A stretch of 64,000 bases of DNA. It comes from Streptomyces sp. SA15. GTDB taxonomy: Bacteria; Actinomycetota; Actinomycetes; Streptomycetales; Streptomycetaceae. Positions 8,746-17,190 of this stretch are shown here, piece after piece. The notes under the pieces were generated by a model, which had not been told where the DNA came from, did not search any database, and worked only from the letters and a program-made list of their open reading frames with translations. Position 1 is the stretch's first letter. Each line of letters starts with the position of its first letter. The position numbers and the translations under genes are program-made. The stretch covers positions 62,001 through 126,000 of the forward strand of contig NZ_NTGE01000150.1 of the NCBI RefSeq assembly GCF_002291145.1. Direction: 5' to 3'.

Positions 8746-9456
8746 GTGACGACGCCGAAGCAACTCATAATCCGGGCTGCCGCCCGCAACAATGCCGAGT
8801 GGTGCGCGGCGATGAGCCGATCGCACGGCTTGATGAGCGAGTTCGGGCTGCAGGCTTGGGCCGCCCCGGCCCGCACACCGCTGTACTACCCCGACGCGGT
8901 GACCCTCGTGCCAGGCGTCGACCCGGCCGTGCTGGCGGCCCGGATAGACACCACCGCGGCCGGCGCCTCCGTCAAGGACAGCTTCGCCGACCTCGACCTG
9001 ACCGAGGCCGGCTTCCACGTCCTGTTCGAGGCGCAGTGGATCCACCGCCCGGCGAGTGCACCCGCTATCGCGTCGGATCTTGCCTGGGGCGTGGCCACCG
9101 ACCCGGACATGCTGCACGCCTGGGCGTTGGCCTGGGACGACGGGAACCGCAACGCGGACCTCTTCCGGCCCGAACTGCTCGACGACCCGGCCACGTTCGT
9201 ACTCGCCGGACGGTCCGCCAGCGGCCGGGTGGTCACCGGAGCGGTGGCGAGCCGCAGCGACCAGGTGGTCGGAATCTCCAACGTCTTCGCACCGGACGGC
9301 GGACCCGATGCCGCCTGGCCGGTCGTACTGGAGGCGGTGCACCGGCTGTTCCCCACCTTGCCGGTGGTCGGCTATGAGCACGGCGATGGCCTCGAGGCCG
9401 CCATGCGCCATGGCTTCGAGCCAGTCGGTCCACTGCGGATCTGGCTGCACGGATAG
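8746..9456 (+). CDS. GNAT-like acetyltransferase-type protein, IS cargo
   Basis: 236 residues, GTG start. I do not recognise a named family with certainty. The C-terminal half (FVLAGRSASGRVVTGAVASRSDQVVGISNVFAP ... VVGYEHGDGLEAAMRHGFEPVGPLRIW) has the strand-turn-helix rhythm and the terminal G-F-x-x-V-G-x-L-R of GNAT-fold N-acetyltransferases, so this is a structural guess. There is no signal peptide or membrane helix. It is the only gene between the inner and outer IS21 right ends, and thus probably a passenger giving some host trait. Its substrate is unknown. Confidence 0.6.
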   Translation: MTTPKQLIIRAAARNNAEWCAAMSRSHGLMSEFGLQAWAAPARTPLYYPDAVTLVPGVDPAVLAARIDTTAAGASVKDSFADLDLTEAGFHVLFEAQWIHRPASAPAIASDLAWGVATDPDMLHAWALAWDDGNRNADLFRPELLDDPATFVLAGRSASGRVVTGAVASRSDQVVGISNVFAPDGGPDAAWPVVLEAVHRLFPTLPVVGYEHGDGLEAAMRHGFEPVGPLRIWLHG

Positions 9457-9506
9457 ACCGGCCTCAGAGCGGTCCGAACCCGCCGTTCACGACCTCCGTC
9501 CCCATG

Positions 9507-9583
9507 GGGAAACGTGACCGCGAAGGTGGGGAATTACCTGAGGCTGAACCCACCTGAGGTGGGGAATTCCATGACCGTCGACA
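9507..9583 (-). repeat. Outer IS21 right end with three subterminal repeats
   Basis: Units GGGGAAACGTGA (9507-9518), GGGGAATTACCTGA (9528-9541) and GGGGAATTCCATGA (9561-9574), then GTCGACA at the tip. These are inverted relatives of the two left-end repeats. Confidence 0.75.
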
Positions 9584-9588
9584 GCGGT
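9584..9588 (+). repeat. Target-site duplication, right copy (gcggt)
   Basis: Identical to 6020-6024; it follows the ...CGACA terminus and re-enters the lysE frame as GTC CAG GTC GGC. Confidence 0.85.
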
Positions 9589-10087
9589 CCAGGTCGGCTC
9601 GCTTGTGGGCGATGCTGTGTGGGCGGTGCTCGGCCTGGCAGGCGTGGGGGTGCTGTTCGCGGTGCCGGCCTTGCGCGTGCCACTCACGGTGACCGGGTGC
9701 TTGCTGCTGGCCTGGTTGGGGGCAGCGGGCCTGCGCGACGCACTCGCGCGGAAGGTGGCCTACCCGAAGGCGCAGCCGTACGACAAACAGGACCGCAAGG
9801 CCATGGCTGTGGGAGCGGGCATGTCGCTGGCGAACCCATGGAACGTCGTCTACTGGTCGGGGGCGGCCGGTGGAGTGGGCCCCGTCCTGGGCTCGAGCGG
9901 CACGACCGAGCTGGGCGTCTTCTTTGCCGGGTTCATGGCCTCCTCAATGCTGTGGTGCCTGATCTCGGCGGGGCTCATCATGATGCCGCGCAGGGCGCTG
10001 CCGTCAGTGGCCGTACGTGCGCTCGAAGCCTGCTGCGGTGTCTCGCTCCTGGTCTTCGCGATTCTCCAACTGTGCCGGCTCATGTGA
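9584..10087 (+). pseudogene. LysE-type exporter, 3' part
   Basis: Continuation of the gene begun at 5903: QVGSLVGDAVWAVLGLAGVGVL..., then LSMA-type segment GMSLANPWNVVYWSG and the last helices, ending LQLCRLM. The open frame could be translated from GTG 9605 but would lack the first helix and the NAAPG signature. The family exports amino acids or small metabolites. Confidence 0.85.
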
Positions 10088-10219
10088 CGAGCGGTGCGCG
10101 GGGAGATCTGAGTAACTCGGGGTTACCAGACCGTCCGAGTATCAGGAGGCTCTGATGTCGCATGCCCAGTCGTGCGATTGCCTCACGCACAGTTTCAGGA
10201 ACGCGGTCACGGCAGACGC

Positions 10220-10508
10220 CGACGTCGGCGCCGAAGACGCGGCTACAACGGCGGCAAGTAGACCAACGGCCGCAAGGGCATGTCGTGGTCGACACGCTCG
10301 GCCTGCCGCTGGGTGTGATGGTCACCGCCGCGGACACCGGTGACCGCGCCGCCACCCAGGTCCTGCTGCGACAGGTCGCCGACGCGCACCACCAGCCGGC
10401 CCTGGTCCGGGCCGACGGCGGCTACACCGGAAGCCTCGTCGAGTACTGCCTCACCGCTCTCGTGCTGGTCCACCAGCGCCAAGGCCATGGTCTCGTCGAA
10501 GACCCTGC
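10220..10508 (+). pseudogene. IS5-family transposase fragment
   Basis: The plus frame reads HVVVDTLGLPLGVMVTAADTGDRAATQVLLRQV and RADGGYTGSLVEYC, the catalytic-Asp regions of IS5-group (IS1031/IS427-like) DDE transposases. An in-frame TAG at about 10258 interrupts the preceding RRRGYNGGK..NGRKG, and the C-terminus is lost after about 10460 apart from a TRRLAR piece at 10510. Confidence 0.65.
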
Positions 10509-10743
10509 TCATGACCCGCCGCCTGGCCCGGCCACGCCTGCAGCCAGCATGAACCGGCCCGGCTGCTCGGCCAGCCAACCGCGCGCGACCAGGCGCTTCG
10601 CCTTCGACCGCAGCGCCTCCATCCGCGCCGGCACCACGTCCATGCCCAACACTGCGGCCATCTCCTGGCAGGTCAGCAGCCGTTGACGGGCCCGGGCCCG
10701 GGCCCGGCCCGGGCTGCGAGAGCTTGCAGGATGCGCCGGTAGT
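10509..10743 (-). pseudogene. C-terminal fragment of a winged-helix-like hypothetical protein
   Basis: The minus frame ends LLTCQEMAAVLGMDVVPARMEALRSKAKRL..GWLAEQPGRF...AGVAGPGGGS-stop. It looks like the C-terminal helix-turn-helix of a family often seen next to streptomycete IS elements, but I cannot name it. A CCCGGG-rich tract (10688-10714) encodes an Arg-Ala run and contains a slip. No start is present. Confidence 0.35.
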
Positions 10744-11008
10744 TCACCGACAGCACCGACCAGGGCACCCCCTCACGCCGCATCGGGCATCTGCGACTTC
10801 GGCTTCGGCTTCGCCGCATCCGCCACCTGCGACGCTTTTCCGGTCAGCTCCGCGCCGCCCGGCACGGTCAACCACCGATGGCATCCACGACCTCCCTGGG
10901 AGCGACAGCACGACAGGCGCCAGCAAACAGTCAGGACCACAGCAACGTGAGCAACACACCCGACTCCTGGTGACGCTCCGCCGTGATCTACCAGGTCTAC
11001 CGGCAGGC

Positions 11009-12169
11009 TCAGCGAGCCGCCTCCGCGTCCGGCTTGTCGACCGGAACGGAGCGCAGGTCGGCCGGCGGGTCGCTGTAGTCGGTGTTGAACGGCGGCGCCT
11101 CGTTGGTCCACTTCATCGTGAACGTCGTGTAGTTCAGCAGGTCGCCCTTCTCTCTGCCGTCGCCGCTGCGCGTGGACACCATCTCTTCGCCGAGCGGCAT
11201 GCCCGTCGACTCATCGAAGATCAGACGGCGTTCGACGCCGGGCGCGTACTCGGCGGTGAGGGCGACGGCGTAGCCGGTGCGGCCGGCGTGGTCCTTGACG
11301 TCGCCGAGGGAGCGCACGCCGGGCTCTGCGGCGAGGAGGCGGTAGGCGGCGGCGCGCAGGGCCGGGGTGGACGGCAGGGTCGTGGCGAGCTGGACGGCGT
11401 CCTCGACGACTATCCGGTCGAGGGTCCATTCGGGGCCGTTGTAGTGCTTGTCGACCAGTTCGAAGAGGCGCTTGCGGAGGGCCTTGGCATCGGTGGGCAG
11501 CGTGGGTAGGAGGCGCAGGGGAACCTCCCCCATCGGCACGCTGTCCGCGATTCCACCGGGGGCGTCGTGGTCGAATTCGCCCTTGCCGGCGTAGGTGTAG
11601 ATCTCGTCGGCGTCGTTCCCCAGGTCCCACGACCTGGGGGAACCGTCCGCCTTCCACGCCGCTTCATCGGCTTTCGTGGACGGACGAGCCCCTGTGTCCA
11701 GCGACTGCGACCAGTACTTGTTGCCGGTGGTGGCCGTCCACCACCGCTGCTCGCCGCGGACGTCGATGCTGTAGTTCTTGCCAGGCACCTTGTAGCGGTC
11801 TGCGAACTCTTTCTCCACGTACCAGTACTTGCCCGAGCCGGCTGGTTGCTGCTCGACGCTGGAGGCGGCAGCGAGAAGGATTCGGCTGCCCGAGCCCAAC
11901 GTCGCGGAGGGCGCGGGTCCCGGCTGCTCCGACGCTGTGCCGGTGATCACCACAGCCGCGACCGCCGTCGCCGTGGCCAGGGCGAAACCGGACAGGAGGG
12001 GGCGGGGCACCCTCCGCGTGCGGGCGACGGCGCGAGCCCTGCGCGACGCGCGCGGAAGGCTCATGAATGTTGCGAGCTCCTCCTGCCGAACCTGCGAGGG
12101 TGTGGGGAGGCCGGGGTCGAGGTGGGCGGGGCGGGCGGCGGCCAGGCGCTGCAGGACGTCGTTCTTCAC
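11009..12169 (-). CDS. CU044_5270-type membrane-anchored protein, partner of ECF sigma factor
   Basis: 386 residues from GTG 12169. A cytoplasmic N-terminus (about 1-60) is followed by one membrane helix near residues 57-77 (LLSGFALATATAVAAVVITG) and a long extracellular region with RSWDLGNDADEIYTY and the terminal LIFDESTGMPLGEEMV. This is the pattern of the CU044_5270 family, which nearly always follows an ECF sigma gene. Its first codon overlaps the sigma stop (GTGA), so the two are translationally coupled. By analogy it may restrain or sense for the sigma factor; that role is inferred. Confidence 0.8.
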   Translation of the reverse strand: MKNDVLQRLAAARPAHLDPGLPTPSQVRQEELATFMSLPRASRRARAVARTRRVPRPLLSGFALATATAVAAVVITGTASEQPGPAPSATLGSGSRILLAAASSVEQQPAGSGKYWYVEKEFADRYKVPGKNYSIDVRGEQRWWTATTGNKYWSQSLDTGARPSTKADEAAWKADGSPRSWDLGNDADEIYTYAGKGEFDHDAPGGIADSVPMGEVPLRLLPTLPTDAKALRKRLFELVDKHYNGPEWTLDRIVVEDAVQLATTLPSTPALRAAAYRLLAAEPGVRSLGDVKDHAGRTGYAVALTAEYAPGVERRLIFDESTGMPLGEEMVSTRSGDGREKGDLLNYTTFTMKWTNEAPPFNTDYSDPPADLRSVPVDKPDAEAAR

Positions 12170-12729
12170 CGAGCTTCCTTTCCTACGGTGATCCGGGCTC
12201 GGGTGGACACTCGCCGCGCGGTTGCGACCTCCTGCATGAGCGGGGAGGCCGACGCGGCCTGGTTGAGGCGCATACGCGCCCGGTGCAGACGGACCCGCAG
12301 CGTGATGGGCGAGCAGCCGACCACGCTGGCCGCCTCCGCCGGGGTCAGTCCCTGCCACGCGGAGAGGATGAGCAGTTCGCGATCGTCCTCCGGCAGCGTG
12401 GCCAGCGCCTTGAGCAGCGCGCTGCGCTCGGACACGTCCTCGGCCACGTCCGCCTCGGCCTGGTCCGTCCAGGCCCCCAGCTCGGCGGCAAGCATCGCGC
12501 GCCTGGCCTCCGCGCGGATGCTGTCCCGCAGGATGTTGCGGGCGACCCCGAGCAGCCATGGCAGCGGCTGCTCCGGCACGTCGTCCAGCCTGCGCCAGGC
12601 CACGGTGAACGTCTCGCTCACCACCTCGTCGGCGACCTGCCGTCCCGCGCGGCTGACCACGTAGGCCCACACGCGTTGCCGACAGCCGTCGTACATAGCG
12701 GTGAAACGATCCGCGTCGTCGTCGGGCAC
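12166..12729 (-). CDS. ECF-type RNA polymerase sigma factor
   Basis: 187 residues, GTG start. Region 2 (FTAMYDGCRQRVWAYVVSR..AGRQVADEVVSETFTVAWRRLDDVP) binds core polymerase and the -10 element. Region 4 (LPEDDRELLILSAWQGLTPAEAASVVGCSPITLRVRLHRARMRL) is the -35 binding helix-turn-helix. It has a typical ECF length with no extra domain. It is co-transcribed with the membrane protein 11009-12169. Confidence 0.93.
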   Translation of the reverse strand: MPDDDADRFTAMYDGCRQRVWAYVVSRAGRQVADEVVSETFTVAWRRLDDVPEQPLPWLLGVARNILRDSIRAEARRAMLAAELGAWTDQAEADVAEDVSERSALLKALATLPEDDRELLILSAWQGLTPAEAASVVGCSPITLRVRLHRARMRLNQAASASPLMQEVATARRVSTRARITVGKEAR

Positions 12730-13082
12730 TGCCGCACCTCCTGTCCCTCCCGGTGTGTTCTGTCATCGAGTAGTGGTCCCGGTCAGGCGACCGTTACAGC
12801 AGTACGCCGGGAAAAACGCCCAAGGAGCGAGGCATGCGTCACACAGAGCGCGCAACGAACCCCGAGCGAACACCCCAACGTGTCGGCCGACGCCTCGGCG
12901 TCCTCCTACTGCGAGACATCGAAGAAACATGGCTGCACGGGACCGCGGTTCTGGCGCCGGACATACCCTGCCCTACGAACAAGCGGTACGTGCCCCGCAC
13001 TTCGGCGACCACCGGTGCCGACGCCCTGAACGCTTGACCGGAGCGTTGATCACTCACCAGCACTGGGCATAGGTTTCAGCAC
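12730..13082. other. Divergent intergenic region
   Basis: 353 bases between the sigma gene and the flavin oxidoreductase gene, presumably holding both promoters. A 67-codon plus-strand frame (12834-13037) resembles nothing I know and lacks a clear ribosome site. No palindrome stands out. Confidence 0.4.
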
Positions 13083-13967
13083 GTGACGAACGTTCGAATC
13101 GGTGTGATGTACGACCGCGACTGGGCCCCGGAGGGGTTGCCGGGGTTCGCGCGGGATGTCGAGGCGCTGGGAGTGGACGACCTGTGGGTGGTCGAGGACC
13201 TCGGATGGTCTGGGGGGATCTCGGCCGCCTCCCTGGCGCTGGGAGCGACGGAGCGGCTGCGTGTGGGCATCGGGATCATGCCTGCGCCGTTGCGCAGTCC
13301 GGCGTTGCTGGCGATGGAGTTGGCGACGCTGACGCGGGTGTTCCCGGGGCGGCTTGTTGCCGGGATCGGGCATGGGGTGCCGGAGTGGATGGCCTCAGTC
13401 GGCGTCGCGGCGCGGTCGCCGCTCGCCCTGCTGGAGGAGACGATCAGCTCCGTGCGCGCGCTGCTGCGCGGGGAGCGCGTCGAGCTGGAAGGTCGGGAGG
13501 TGCGGCTGGCCGGCATCCAGATGGTGCATCCGCCTCTTGAGCCGCCCCCGGTAGTCGCGGGCGTGGTGCGGCCCCGCTCGCTGGAGCTGTCCGGGCGAGT
13601 CGCGGACGGCACACTGATCGCCGAGGGCCACGGCCCGCATGATGTGAAGAGCGCTCGGGCGTTGGTCGACAAGGGCGGAGCCTCTGCCGACCATACTCTG
13701 ACGGTGCTCGCCTTCTGCTGCGTGGGCGACGATGCCGAAGAGGTGGCGCGGGCGCTGCGGCCCTGTGTCGAGGGCCACGGCGCCTGGCTCGGCCGCTCGC
13801 CGGAGCAGGTATTCACGGTCTCGGGCACGGCTGAAGAAGCTGCCGAAGGGGTCCGCGCGCTGGAGGTGGCCGGAGCGGGCACGGTCGTGTTGCGGATGGT
13901 CGGCCCTGAACCGGTGCGGCAGCTCGGGACCGTTCTGAAAGCCCTCGGGCGCCAAGCTCTGAACTAG
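13083..13967 (+). CDS. LLM-class flavin-dependent oxidoreductase
   Basis: Luciferase-like TIM-barrel enzyme of 294 residues that would use FMNH2 or F420H2. Evidence is the N-terminal strand VRIGVMYDRD, the LWVVEDLGWSGG segment, the RLRVGIGIMPAPLRSPALLAMELATL region, which is highly typical, and RLVAGIGHGVPEWM. It has full family length. Substrate is unknown. No partner gene adjoins it except the VOC gene 97 bases downstream on the same strand. Confidence 0.88.
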   Translation: MTNVRIGVMYDRDWAPEGLPGFARDVEALGVDDLWVVEDLGWSGGISAASLALGATERLRVGIGIMPAPLRSPALLAMELATLTRVFPGRLVAGIGHGVPEWMASVGVAARSPLALLEETISSVRALLRGERVELEGREVRLAGIQMVHPPLEPPPVVAGVVRPRSLELSGRVADGTLIAEGHGPHDVKSARALVDKGGASADHTLTVLAFCCVGDDAEEVARALRPCVEGHGAWLGRSPEQVFTVSGTAEEAAEGVRALEVAGAGTVVLRMVGPEPVRQLGTVLKALGRQALN

Positions 13968-14063
13968 TAGGGCCTGTTGCGAAAGTCGATCTTGCCCCGC
14001 TCCGACTGTGGGTGTCCCGAGGGCTTCGGCTCGTTGTCAGTGGCCCGGTCTAGGGTGCCGATC

Positions 14064-14483
14064 ATGACTGCTCATTCTGAGAAGAGCTTGTTCTCGGGGC
14101 TCGGCCGTATGGTTGTCCTTGTTGACGACCTCGATGCGGCCCTGGCCTTCTACCGCGGCGCTCTCGGTTTCTGCGTCCTGCACGACCAGACGGCAGATGG
14201 TTATCGCTACTTGCATATCGGAGTGCCCGGCCAAGAGGCGGTCGGCCTCTGGCTCATGACCGCCACCAGCGACCAGGAACGCGAGCTGATCGGCAATCAG
14301 TGCGGCGGTCAGCCTCTGCTCGTCCTGTACACCGCCGACCTGGATGCGGTCCGCCAACACCTGCGCGGGCGCGGGGTGCGGGTATGGAACGAACGGGAAG
14401 ACGCCGACAGCCGGTCGCTGCACCTGGCCGACCTGTACGGGAACGTGATCATCGTGGCGCAAGTGCGCGACCCGGCAGTGTGA
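14064..14483 (+). CDS. VOC-fold (glyoxalase/bleomycin resistance-like) protein
   Basis: 139 residues from ATG 14064. It opens with the VOC strand MVVLVDDLDAALAFYRGALGF, followed by GVPGQEAVGLWLM, then the second half VLYTADLDAVRQHLRGRGVRVW and the closing LHLADLYGNVIIVAQ. One VOC module pair as in single-domain dioxygenase/glyoxalase-type proteins. Metal and substrate cannot be assigned. Confidence 0.88.
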   Translation: MTAHSEKSLFSGLGRMVVLVDDLDAALAFYRGALGFCVLHDQTADGYRYLHIGVPGQEAVGLWLMTATSDQERELIGNQCGGQPLLVLYTADLDAVRQHLRGRGVRVWNEREDADSRSLHLADLYGNVIIVAQVRDPAV

Positions 14484-14492
14484 TGCTGCCTG

Positions 14493-14740
14493 TCACAGCC
14501 ATTCGTTGATGACGGCGATCAGCACCGTCGCCTCGTAGCGGACGGCCAGCTTGTCGTATCTCGTGGCCACAGCCCGGTGCCTTTCAGGCGGTTGATCCCG
14601 CGCTCCACGGTGTGCCGCTCGCGGTAGTCGATCTTGTCGAACTCCCGCAGGCGGCCACCGCGTGAGCCGCGTTTTTGACGGTTGCGGACCTGGTCGGCTT
14701 TCTCCGGGATCGTGCAGCCGATGCCGCGTTTCGAGGATGA
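14493..14740 (-). pseudogene. IS5-family transposase C-terminal remnant
   Basis: Minus frames give KADQVRNRQKRGSRGG..FDKIDYRERHTVERGINRLK and, after a slip, TRYDKLAVRYEATVLIAVINEWL-stop, the typical C-terminus of IS5-group transposases. About 50 bases of it recur at 4963-5012. The DDE core is missing. Confidence 0.65.
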
Positions 14741-14827
14741 GGTCATCGCCCATTACCTTCGTCGTAGAGCCCGGTTCGGGTTCGTGGCCATCGGGGCCGG
14801 TATGACTCGTTGCCCCTGTCCTAGGCC

Positions 14828-15211
14828 GGCGGCAGGCTGGTGGGGATATCGGTCGAGCTGCTCGCCCACACCGTATATCAGGGCGCCGACGAGATCGTGA
14901 TAAGCCCGGACCTGGCCACCCGCAAAGCCGAGCTGTTGGCGCGCGCCGACGCGATCATGGTGCTGGTCGGCGGGCTGGGGACCCTCGACGAGGTCACCGA
15001 AATCCTCGAACTGAAGAAGCACGGCTTGCACACCAAGCCGGTCATTGTGCTGGACACCGAGGGCTTCTACGACGGGCTGCGTACCCAGCTGGCCCGAATG
15101 GAAGCCGAGGGCTTCCTTCCCCAGCCCCTGGACGAACTGGTCTTCTTCACCGAGGACGCGACCGCCGCACTCGCGTTCCTGGAGGCCGCGGGCGAGGCAT
15201 CCGCCGCCTGA
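14828..15211 (+). pseudogene. LOG-family (lysine decarboxylase-like) protein, N-terminus lost
   Basis: The frame reads GGRLVGISVELLAHT.. then ATRKAELLARADAIMVLVGGLGTLDEVTEILELKKHGLHTKPVIVLDTEGFYDGL, the second half of LOG-type nucleoside monophosphate phosphoribohydrolases; the family motif PGGxGTxxE appears as VGGLGTLDE. An in-frame TAG directly upstream and the absent first 90 or so residues (including GGGxxGLMG) show truncation. A 123-residue product from GTG 14840 is possible but unlikely to be active. Confidence 0.65.
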
Positions 15212-15229
15212 CGCGGTCGGAAGAGGCCA

Positions 15230-15497
15230 TCGGTACACATCTGCTCACCCGCATGGACAGGCCGGGCAGGTAGACAACCTTGCAGCCGACGTGCCTGGCG
15301 ACCTTCAGGGACAGGGCGCCGATCGAGGCGGGCTGGTCCACAATCACCAGCACGTTGCCGAACGTCGCCCGGCCAGCTTGTCGAACACGGCCCGCAACTT
15401 CGGCTCGCTGGCCCATCTCAAGGCAGCGTCGTTGGATCAGGGCAATGCCCCTCTCTCCAATGATCGTCTGACGCGACACGGTCTTGCGATCAGCCAA
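15230..15497 (-). pseudogene. IS110-family transposase fragment
   Basis: The minus frame contains GNVLVIVDQPASIGALSLKVARHVGCKVVYLPGLSMR, the N-terminal DEDD-region segment of IS110-group transposases, and then breaks. It directly abuts the left end of the ISL3 element at 15498, so the ISL3 may have inserted into it. Confidence 0.6.
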
Positions 15498-16985
15498 GGC
15501 GGGTCTTCGAACTTGAGCGTGGTCTGGTCTCGGGTGGCCTGCCGCACCGTCACTGACGGTCAGAAGAAGGGGAGTTGGGCCCTGGATGCAGGAAGCCCGT
15601 GGTCGTAAGTGATCATGACTGTTCTCTACGCAGCTTAATCACCTGGACACACGGGCTTGGACAACAATACGACGTTGCTGCTCGACCTGGACGGCCTAGC
15701 CGTGGCCAAGGTCGAGCGGCTCACGGACGGCACCCGGCGGGTGCACCTGACCACCGCGGACGAGGCTGCACGGGCCTGCCCCTCCTGCGGGGTATTCGCC
15801 TTACGTGCCAAGGGCTTCGTACAGACCCGCCCACGGGATCTGCCCCACGGCGAGCGGGGACTGGAGCTGGTGTGGCGCAAGCGACGCTGGTACTGCACCG
15901 AGCCGGCCTGCCCCCGGAAGTCCTTTACCGAGCACGTGAGCCAGGTCCCGGCCGGGGCCCGGATCACCGGGAGGCTGCGGAACGCGGCCGGACGGCGGGT
16001 ACGCGATGCCGGTTCCACGGTCGTCCAGGCCGCCCGGGACCTGGGCCTGTCCTGGCCCACGGTGATGCACGCCTTCCATTCCGCCGGACAGGAAGTGAGT
16101 GCCGCGGCTCTCGAACCGGTCGAAGTCCTCGGTATCGACGAGACCCGCCGGGGCCGCATGCAGTGGCGGCAGAACCCGCAAACCAGCCGTTGGGAGCCCG
16201 CGGCCGACCGCTGGCACACCGGCTTCGTGGACGCCTTCGGTATCCAGGGCCTGCTCGGGCAGGTCGAGGGTCGCGCTCCCTCCGACGTGCTGGCCTGGCT
16301 CGCCACGACGCCGCTGCCCTGGCGCCGGCAGATCCGCTACGTCGCGATCGACATGTCCGTCGGCTACCGCGCTGCGATCCGCACCGGGCTGCCCCATGCC
16401 CAGGTCGTCGTCGACCACTTCCACGTGGTCCAGCTCGCCAACAAGATGCTGAACATCGTCCGGCGGCGGACCACTGCCACCCTGCGCGGCCGGCGGGGAC
16501 GGGCATCCGACCCGGAATGGAAAGCCCGGCGTCGACTCCTGCGCAACCGCGAGGACCTCACCGACGCCCAGTTCAGCACGATGTGGAACGCACCGATCGA
16601 CGCCGGGACGATCGGGATGACGCTGCTGACCGCCTGGATCGCCAAGGAACGACTGCGGGACCTGCTCGCATGCGCCCGCACCGGCGCCGACCGCCACCTC
16701 ATCGGCCACCTGCGGTTCAAGTTCCTGACCTGGTGCGCGGACTCCGAGATCCCCGAAGTCCGCCAACTAGCCGTCACAGTGGACCGCTGGTGGCCCGAGA
16801 TCGCCGCATTCATCGCCACCGGACACAGCAACTCCAAAAGCGAAGGCATCAACCGCGTGATCAAGCTCGTCGCCCGCGCCGCCCACGGCTTCCGCAACCC
16901 CACCAACCAACGCCTACGCACACGCTGCGTCACCACCCGGCGAGCCCGTGGACACCTCTACCCCGCCTAACTTCGAAGACCCGCC
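15498..16985 (+). mobile_element. ISL3-family insertion sequence
   Basis: 1488 bases with matching ends: GGCGGGTCTTCGAA at 15498-15511 and its complement TTCGAAGACCCGCC at 16972-16985, enclosing one transposase gene. An 8-base target duplication as usual for the family is not clear (flanks tcagccaa and aaaccagc). The right inverted repeat overlaps the end of the transposase gene. Confidence 0.75.
15657..16970 (+). CDS. ISL3-family transposase
   Basis: 437 residues from TTG 15657. The N-terminal zinc-ribbon CPSCGVFALRAKGF..RRWYCTEPACPRKSF is followed by a helix-turn-helix, then the DDE core with VLGIDETRRGR (first Asp/Glu cluster), RYVAIDMSVGYRAAI (second Asp), VVDHFHVVQLANKM, and the C-terminal HSNSKSEGINRVIKLVARAAHGFRN with the catalytic Glu. 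It is full length without stops, so probably functional. A longer frame on the same strand (15575-17221) is a shadow. Confidence 0.93.
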   Translation: MDNNTTLLLDLDGLAVAKVERLTDGTRRVHLTTADEAARACPSCGVFALRAKGFVQTRPRDLPHGERGLELVWRKRRWYCTEPACPRKSFTEHVSQVPAGARITGRLRNAAGRRVRDAGSTVVQAARDLGLSWPTVMHAFHSAGQEVSAAALEPVEVLGIDETRRGRMQWRQNPQTSRWEPAADRWHTGFVDAFGIQGLLGQVEGRAPSDVLAWLATTPLPWRRQIRYVAIDMSVGYRAAIRTGLPHAQVVVDHFHVVQLANKMLNIVRRRTTATLRGRRGRASDPEWKARRRLLRNREDLTDAQFSTMWNAPIDAGTIGMTLLTAWIAKERLRDLLACARTGADRHLIGHLRFKFLTWCADSEIPEVRQLAVTVDRWWPEIAAFIATGHSNSKSEGINRVIKLVARAAHGFRNPTNQRLRTRCVTTRRARGHLYPA

Positions 16986-17030
16986 AAACCAGCCAGGCGT
17001 GCAGGCGAGACGCGACCGCGCCCCCGCAGC

Positions 17031-17190
17031 ACGACATTGACCAAGAAGCGGGCGGCCCAACAGTGCCCATTCAAGCCGCGGCCAGCTCACACCACACGTA
17101 CACCAACGCCCCCCGGCCCCCTCCTCCAGCTCCATGCCCTCATCCGCGGAGAGTACGGCGGCTTACGGTAACCCCACGCAGGTCGTTCGA
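17031..17190 (-). pseudogene. Internally deleted copy of an HATPase-type regulator
   Basis: The right part (YVWCELAAA-stop and 45 bases downstream of it) matches 19601-19670 almost base for base. The other part (tacggcggcttacggtaacc...caggtcgttcg) matches 19970-20010. The central 300 or so bases of the intact gene 19640-20059 are missing. It is a deletion derivative created by duplication; no product is expected. Confidence 0.65.

Larger units (their letters stand above)
8625..9583 (+). mobile_element. IS21-ended cargo segment (mobile insertion cassette-like)
   Basis: 959 bases bounded on the left by TGCTGGACGATCACATGATT, which resembles the IS21 left end (shared ACGATCAC.T.ATT), and on the right by a good IS21 right end with three subterminal repeats. 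It has no transposase, only the gene at 8746-9456. It is joined head to tail to the IS at 8623 with one base between. The left end is more diverged than the right, so independent mobility is inference. The outer target duplication shows that both parts entered lysE together, or that this is one IS with a passenger. Confidence 0.6.

Noticed and set aside
10688..10714. CCCGGG repeats as a regulatory site
   Set aside because: It encodes an Ala-Arg run in a decayed frame and is simply low complexity.
12834..13037. 67-codon plus frame between sigma and oxidoreductase genes
   Set aside because: No ribosome site, no family resemblance, lies in a divergent promoter region.
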